In this document: in pieces, positions 22,892-29,291 of the stretch | How the letters are laid out: each line of letters starts with the position of its first letter | Position numbering within the stretch: the first letter of the stretch is position 1 | Assembly: GCA_034687125.1 (NCBI GenBank) | Contig: JAQGBZ010000587.1 | Location: 1 to 29,291, forward strand | Direction: 5' to 3' | Length of the DNA stretch: 29,291 nt | From: Neelides folsomi | Taxonomy: Eukaryota > Arthropoda > Collembola > Neelipleona > Neelidae | Program-made: the position numbers and the translations under genes | The notes under the pieces: model-generated | The model's input: the letters and a program-made list of their open reading frames with translations, nothing else | Databases searched by the model: none | What the model was told of the DNA's origin: nothing

Positions 22892-25800
22892 ATGGTCGAC
22901 GACACTCAAAAGTTCCTTCAATTAAACATGGAGGAAGAAGAAGAACGACGACGGAGCAGCAACAGCTCCATTCAAATCCCCAGTCAGTACAACAATCATC
23001 CTGGTGAGTCAATTTGAATTGAAATTGGATCAAGTTGTGAAGAAAGTTGATTCGGACTGAGAGTCAATTTGTTTTGATAGGATATGGAAGTGGGACGGTG
23101 ATTCATCTCGGCTGTGGCTCTTGTTGTCCCAATGTCAAAGTCAAGGCGGAAATGGAAGAGGGAAATTTACGAATTGGTCGTGTGGTCCTCGCCACCAATT
23201 GTCATCTCATCGTTCTCACATTCGGATTTTTCTTCCTTCTTGCCGGCGGAGTTCTCACCACCTTGGCTTACTCAAAGCGCCCTCGATCTTCCGTACGCCA
23301 ATTGTTCATTTATTTACATTTAGCATTTAAACGACATTAAAAATTTATAAAATTCAAACTATCAAATATGAACTGTAGAGGTCAATGGTTATTCAACTAA
23401 TTTAAACAAAATTTAAACAAAATTTTAAGTATAAAAGCCATTGAAGAAAGTTTAAATAACTGAGGAAAGAAGAATTCATTTATTTGAATCTCTGGTTGAA
23501 AAAGGAGGTCTGAAAAGGGATGTTCATAATTAGAAGGAGTATAAAAAAGAAGTGGAGAGATGGATGGGCAAATGTTGTACATAATGTAAAAGGCGCATTC
23601 TTTTCGCTGGTGGAATTCCCAGCCCTAGAATTCCGCCCGACCTGGAACTACAAACAAGGGGAAGGATATATTATTTATTCACACAACTCAGCTAACTGAG
23701 AAAATAATCCTTAAACTCCGAACCTCCCTCCTAAATGTATATAATAATCCTCGGCTCTAAACTTATATTTACCTATTTAATAATTAATTTTAGGAGAGAA
23801 ATGAGGGAGGCCGTTTTTTGAACAAAAACAATTTCGCATCCTTTACATTTCTTATTAATTCAAACTTTTGGACCTGTCAATTCATTTTTGTCAAACTTTG
23901 GACAATTTTTTTTCTGAGTGGTTTCAAGTGAATTATGGAAACTTTTCCACTTGATGGAACTTTCAAATTGTCTCCTCATGAAATAATTTAACTTTAATAG
24001 TAAAGGGATTAATATTGCTATAATAATAATAAAACTTAATAATAAAGGAAGTTATGAAATTGATGAGAATATTAAAAGCTTAATTTTATATCCCTAAAGT
24101 TTATTCTCTTTGGAATTCATAAGTTATTATATTAAAGTTACTTTTAACTACAAAATATATTTTATTTCCAACTCTGTAACTTTCCCCTTCAATTCTTTCA
24201 AAACTTTCAATTTTGGAACTTTCCTTGTTGGTTTACCTTTATATTTGGAAAAACAATTTTTGACTTGGTTGGAAATTCAATTTAAATATTTCATCAGCCC
24301 TAGGGCTCCAAATTACATTTAATATAACAAGAATTATTACATGATATTTAGGACAAATAGAGATTTTAGATCGATAGTTAACAATTTAACATAATGATAT
24401 TTTAGACATAGGTATATATCACTTATTGCATATTCATATTAAGTTAATAGACGTAGTGTAAATGTATGGATAGGTATATTATGCATCTTTTATGATATTA
24501 ATCGGCTTGATAAATTTTATGGAAGTTTAAATAAAAGATGGAAAAGCCCAGGGGGAAAACTTGTTTTCGTGTTGCTCTTTGGAACCTTGGAATTTAAGTA
24601 GAGATATTGAATTAGATATTAATTATTTCCCGACCCCGTTTGTTACTTTGACCTCATTGTGAATTTGGAGGGAAAGAGAACTAAAATTTCATCTGGAGAG
24701 AACTTGAGGGGGTTTCTGAAGGGCTTAAAGTAATTAAATGGAAAGAAAACTTGTATTTGTTCAAGAAATAGCTTTTCCTTAATCTCTCTTATAAGTTATA
24801 TAAAACTACTATATTGGAGGGACTTAAGACTCTCTGTATACTTATACATATATCCTAAAACAGTATATGCCCCAGAGTATGAAATACATAAATGTATCCC
24901 ACCTCATCATCCAGGTTTCCTCATATATACGAGATATGTAGATATATTGTATTTAAATAGTAAGTTTGAATAGTCTGCATGCTTGTAATATTACAGATAG
25001 TTTCTATTTGGTTTATTTCAACAGAGGGTTGGGTGTATTTGAGATCATCTCCCTTCCGGTCTCAATGATCCGACATGTTCAAACTGTCAACCCTCTCGGC
25101 ACGTGTAACTCATTCCAAATCCCCATTCATCTTCCCAACGTCTTTATTTATAGAAAGAATCAATAAGATCCATGTTCAGAAACTTTCACTCAATTAATAA
25201 CAATTGGAACTGGATTACTCGGTTTAATAATCCATGTCAAATCGGATTGAACAAAAATCCCACGAGTAATTATATTTATTACTTACAATTCGGCTCATAA
25301 TTATATAATGTATAATTATTATAGTTTGTATATATTTATGTAAGATTCAGTATTAGTTGTTCCTCATATTTATATAAGGATATTATATATATATATATAT
25401 ATATAAGGATTAAAGACAATACATATAACTAAATACGATATGAGATATGTTTTAATATTTATGTTTATGGAAGAATAATGGAATCAATTAATGGTTCATG
25501 GAATAATCCCATTTTCTCTTTGCTCTTAAGGGTTCTATTTAGGGAATTGAAGATGTCCAAGGTGGGGTCATTTGGGTCACTCTGTTCATTTATTTATCCT
25601 TCAATTGACCCTAAAACTCCCCCATAGCCCCATATGGATGGGATGCAATAGGGAATTGGGCAATATATATTTATAACCTTTCGATTTCCTTATATTGGGC
25701 CCCAATTGTCTCAGCTCGTTTTCTGTTCATCATTAAATTACATACACTCTCCCTATGCATTTAAATTGATCAATTGATATAAAAAGATTGTAATTGATAT

Positions 25801-27928
25801 ATTTAAGATATAAATAACTGTAATCGTCATTACTACGTAGAAAGTATTTATAAAACAATAATTAAATAGCTATTTGGTAATTTAATTATTAAGGAAGTGT
25901 TTTCTCTCAGAGTCAGACTCGTCATCTTTATTCTCGTAAATAAATGGTTTTTTCTTTCTTCTTTGACGTATTTGATGAATTATCCTTTTATTTACAACGA
26001 CCATAATTACCGATTTTATTATATGAATATATCTCTCGTATCGAAATTCCCTTATAAGTGAATTGATGCGCAACCCTTTTGTCCACCTGTCCCTTTCTCA
26101 ATTTAAGCTGAAACATTGCAGGGCTTCCGTGGAACTCGCATTCTGACTATTTCTCTCAATGTGAGTGGGAGAAAAAGAACTCTCTTCAAAAGCATTATTT
26201 ATTGAATAATCACGAAAGTTCTTCGATAGCGTTAAATATTTAATGGAAGTAAATACTTAGGTGGAATCGACTTTTTTGCTCCCGTTATAAATAAAGACAT
26301 GAAACTTGTCGTTAGTCAAATGCGCGTTAACTACATACATATCCAACTACATACATATTCTATTGATATGATAACTCAATAAAAGGGAATAAAGTAATCT
26401 TGTGTATGTAATGTTAAACCACTCGTTTACTCGTTCCTTTTTAAGTTGACATTTTCCCACAAACTCTGAGATTTGATTGAAATGGAAAAGATTGAAAGGA
26501 AAAGTTTGTCTTTGACTTTAGGTTAGGATAGGTTTTAATTTTTAGTTCCTTTCTTTTATGTAGGAAAAAAATTATAAAAATTCAGATTCAGATTCATTTC
26601 ATTATGCATTTGAATGGTAAATGGCAATGGAAGCGGGAAGATTCGTATGATGATTAAATAATTATGAATCATTGTATGGATAATTTCAATTTAAAGGATG
26701 TTTGGTGTTTAGGAGCTCGAGAGTTCTGAAGGTTCGAGAGACGAAGAGAAAATTGCCGGTCCGACATTTTTAGTTCTCGGAGCGTGTCTTTTGGTCTTCG
26801 GTCTCTTCCTTGGGTTCATTGGAGAAAAAGTGAAGCGGGAAGTGAAGCGTGGGTTTGTTGCTCCCTACGCTGGGCCAAGTGAATTGGGAAGTTTTGCCGA
26901 AGGGTCCAATTCCTCCAGAGTGGATTCAATCTTCACGGCAGCATATTTCCGGGATCGGAGAAAGACTCTCCCAACCATTTCCCAGGTCTTTCATTCAATC
27001 CACAGTTCCTTCCAGAATATCTTGTATATAAAACTGTTATATTAACTTAACTTATATTACAAAATGGTGAGCCAAACGAGAGATCCACAAAGAACCAAAC
27101 ATTCCATTTCACGGCTGTCACTCACAAAATCGAGCACACCAAGGAATTCAAACCCTTTTATTAAAATCTTTCCGCGAATTCCTCTCAAGACTCCCAGTTT
27201 GAGACAGGGAATATTTATAAACGCGTCCTTTGGGTAAATGTTTTTTAATGAGAAAAATGGTCCCAGGCAGTTCCTGTGGGGTTTTTAATGGACGGCCGTT
27301 TTTCTGGGATTGCCGACTCTGCTTCCATTTCTGCTTCGTTTGATAGAAGTCCGATGAGTCGAAAGGCAAGTTTGTCGCTTCGCCCTTCACTTCCAATTCC
27401 AGTCATTGCATCACCGATTTTCCTCAGGTAATTTATACCAATGTCATTAAATGATAAATTTAATTAATTAAATGGTGTTAAATGGAAGGAATCGCGGGGT
27501 TGGTCCGCTCGATCCAAATTCCCTCTTAATGACTCGAAGCGACGAACCGTTTGGATCCATCGTGTCGCTTACTGGAACTGGGGACATCGCCTCGTTCCCG
27601 GAACAACACCGATCTGCCGATTTTGTGCTCCACGTTCCTCCACAACCATCAACAAGTGCCGAAATGCGTCGTGCAAGGTCGAGAAAGTAATTTTGGGACA
27701 CAAAACACATTTAGAAATAATTTTTAACAACTTTTAACAAAAGGGATTTTTTTACTTTTGTATTTTTAATGTAGGGCGGAAATGCCGACGATTCAAATTG
27801 ACCATTTTGTGAATCCGTTGAGTAAAGAAAAGGACCAGGAGGTTGAAGAACCTTCAGAGGAGGAAAATCATTTTCCTACTTTGCAAATTCAGACACAAGA
27901 AATTCAAGAAAAATCAACTGACTGTTAA
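22892..27928 (+). CDS. Uncharacterised two-transmembrane protein, 6 exons, TMEM200-like layout
   Basis: Exons 22892-23003, 23081-23292, 26713-26985, 27267-27427, 27489-27686, 27775-27928 (stop TAA 27926-27928); all junctions GT-AG with agreeing phases, predicted 369 residues. The N-terminus is acidic/basic (MEEEEERRRSSNSS), then a Cys cluster HLGCGSCCP (46-54). TM1 about 80-101 (LIVLTFGFFFLLAGGVLTTL), a short charged loop, TM2 about 126-144 (TFLVLGACLLVFGLFLGFI) preceded by IAGP, then basic KVKREVKRG. The C-terminal tail of about 220 residues is Ser/Pro-rich (SISASFDRSPMSRKASLSLR) and ends acidic (QEVEEPSEEENHFPTLQ). Vertebrate TMEM200 proteins also have two hydrophobic segments, a GP before TM2 and a long Ser-rich tail, but similarity is weak. 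Function unknown. An extra exon in the 3.4-kb intron is possible. Confidence 0.75.
23293..26712 (+). other. Large intron of the two-transmembrane gene
   Basis: 3.4 kb of AT-rich sequence. Apart from a (TA)n tract and scattered short frames such as 24966-25166, I see no convincing exon, RNA gene or transposon. Donor TTCC|gtacgc is moderate; acceptor ggtgtttag|GAG is good. Confidence 0.6.
25384..25405. repeat. (TA)n microsatellite
   Basis: A run of alternating T and A, about 11 units, within the large intron. Confidence 0.9.
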
Positions 27929-28098
27929 ATGGACCAATTTTTGGAACTATTTATGAAATATTTCTCACGATATTTATTGATTATATCTGATGCCATTCCT
28001 AAATTATTCTCTTTGCGCCAATATTCCAAATATCCAACACCAATTTATTAAATGTTATTTTTTTAAAGTGTTTATATTATTAAAAATCATATTTACAA

Positions 28099-28104
28099 AA
28101 TAAA
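28099..28104 (+). terminator. Polyadenylation signal AATAAA of the two-transmembrane gene
   Basis: Canonical AATAAA 171 nt after the stop codon, in an AT-rich 3' UTR. It is the first exact hexamer after the stop that I see; cleavage would be expected some 10-30 nt further. Confidence 0.55.
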
Positions 28105-28196
28105 AATTGTTATAAATATTTCCAAAAATCATAAATGTAATACGCTTTGCCAAATTTTTACAAAGATACATAACTATACAGGTAGAGTAATATAAG

Positions 28197-28270
28197 TACA
28201 TATTTAAAAATGTATCCCATTTGATACATATTTAAAAATGCATCCCCTTTGATACATATTTTAATGAATG
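28197..28270. repeat. 28-bp tandem repeat, two full copies and a partial third
   Basis: Units start at 28197, 28225 and 28253 with tacatatttaaaaatg followed by tatccc/catccc and tttga. The first two copies differ at two or three places; the third breaks down after tacatatttt. Confidence 0.85.
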
Positions 28271-29089
28271 AGGCGCGAAATTTTTATTTGTCATTTCCAA
28301 TTTAACAGTCATTAATTTCCAACTAATTTCCTTGTGAATTTCCATGAATCTCTCAAATAGAATACCAAGTGGAGTTTTACGAGTTTTAATCTTTATTGCG
28401 TTTTTTATTTAGTAAAGAACTTTAATGAGATCTGATAAAATGAAGATTTTATGACTTTCCATATTTAGAAAGTAAATTAGAATTTTGAGAATATAGGAAA
28501 TGGATATTTTTTATGGCTTCGAATGGAAAGAATCGAAGGAACTTGAGGAAACTTAGTACCGATGATAAAATAAATTTTAATTAGCCCCAATGACTTTGAA
28601 TTGGAATCCGATTTGCTGAGTTGGAATCTGTGGGTAATTCCAAATGACATGAACGAGTCGCTCCTGGGATTTAATATACAATTAAATTCTCAATTGAGTC
28701 TGGGAATGGCAAGTTAAGAAAAGGCATTTGGGAAGGTTGAATGTCAATTCCCTCCTTTTGGTCCCATAAATCGGGGCGGGAGAGGAAGATTTTGATGGGA
28801 ATTGTGTGTAAGCACATGGCGTCCCTCCTTCCTCATTTCCAACAACATCTAGACATTCAAATCACCCAGTCGTTAAAAAACTCCTCCGAATCTCTTTACA
28901 AACGACGCTCCCATAAACAAAACACATTTTCATTCCCATACCTACAGGGGCTGAGTCGTATTATTTTACACGACCCAAATATTAGACCGCCCCAGAGCTG
29001 AATTCCTGCCTATATTTATTAAAACGCCTTGGAATTCAATTCTGTCATTCTTTGCTTTAATAATTATCATAATATTAAATTAATTCCTA
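28271..29089. other. Intergenic, no gene seen
   Basis: AT-rich. A plus-strand open frame at 28741-29001 has no recognised similarity and no gene-like composition. It may include the 5' end of the element whose reading frame begins at 29090, but no terminal inverted repeat can be paired because the other end is outside the window. Confidence 0.5.
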
Positions 29090-29291
29090 ATGGGAAAGAA
29101 ATTAAATCATGAAGTTGACGGCATGGTCAGAGTTCTTCTCGCAGAAAAGTTATCCTACCCAGCTATTCAACTTTTCTCTTCCGAAAATCCTCCAAGTCAA
29201 CGTGAAATGGCTATAAGGTTAAATTTAAGTCAAAGGACAGCATGCCGTGTTTTAAGAGAAAAATTAAACAAAATAATGCTAATTAAGAAAA
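29090..29291 (+). mobile_element. N-terminus of a helix-turn-helix protein, probable DNA transposase (Tc1/mariner-like), cut by window end
   Basis: ATG at 29090 opens a frame that stays open for 67 codons to the window end: MGKKLNHEVDGMVRVLLAEK, LSYPAIQLFSSENPPSQREM, AIRLNLSQRTACRVLREKLN. The part from about residue 33 (PPSQREMAIRLNLSQRTACRVLREKL) has the spacing of a helix-turn-helix: Q-R-E-M-A helix, turn at LNLS, recognition helix QRTACRVL. This is typical of N-terminal DNA-binding domains of Tc1/mariner-type transposases (E-I-A-x-x-L-N-V-S). The catalytic DDE/D part would lie beyond the window. A host transcription factor is possible but less likely for an intron-free frame in gene-poor sequence. 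Confidence 0.5.

Noticed and set aside
28741..29001. Plus-strand open frame of 86 codons
   Set aside because: Composition and lack of any motif suggest chance; no supporting signals.
1..29291. CRISPR array, bacterial operon or phage-like system
   Set aside because: Introns, PHD/HMG chromatin protein and polyadenylation signals show animal nuclear DNA. The repeat array at 405-1980 lacks uniform repeats and spacers.

Overview
The window is animal nuclear DNA. It is AT-rich, with short GT-AG introns (mostly about 50-700 nt), GC-richer exons and two multi-exon genes on opposite strands. The main gene is the metazoan histone H3K4 methyltransferase KMT2C/KMT2D (MLL3/MLL4), and its form suggests an invertebrate, perhaps an arthropod or another protostome. 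I cannot name the species. No rRNA, tRNA, CRISPR or bacterial operon structure was seen.

Layout. Positions 1-19954 (minus strand) hold a KMT2C/D gene. Its start codon is inside the window, but the 3' end runs off the left edge. I could chain 36 exons whose splice phases all agree, giving about 3,876 codons. They encode, in order, an AT-hook, a first extended PHD, PHD 2-3, a second PHD 4-6 cluster, an HMG-box-like region, DPY/TPRP repeats, a Pro/Gln-rich and polyQ centre, LXXLL motifs, and the zinc-cysteine segment that lies just before the C-terminal ePHD-FYRN-FYRC-SET block in this family. That C-terminal block is not in the window and should lie beyond position 1. The N-terminal (Lpt-like) and C-terminal (trr-like) halves are on one gene, unlike the split pair in Drosophila. 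A GC-rich segment at about 21064-21318 probably supplies a non-coding first exon.

The longest intron of the gene (50-2121) holds a degenerate tandem array, about 405-1980. Its units carry inverted repeats that could fold into hairpins, and one unit contains a decayed copy of part of the adjacent KMT2 exon. Intron 6 contains a perfect 17-bp hairpin. Intron 7 contains two small divergent reading frames that look coding. A 51-nt in-frame mini-intron interrupts a conserved LXXLL-containing segment.

Positions 22892-27928 (plus strand) hold a six-exon gene for a predicted 369-residue protein with two membrane segments and a long Ser-rich tail. It is unrecognised, with a layout like TMEM200. Positions 29090-29291 (plus strand) begin a helix-turn-helix reading frame, probably the N-terminus of a DNA transposase, cut by the window edge. 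The rest is AT-rich intergenic or intronic sequence with simple repeats.

The two main genes show no obvious functional link. KMT2C/D enzymes place H3K4 monomethylation at enhancers within the COMPASS-like complex, with UTX, PTIP, PA1 and the WRAD core.
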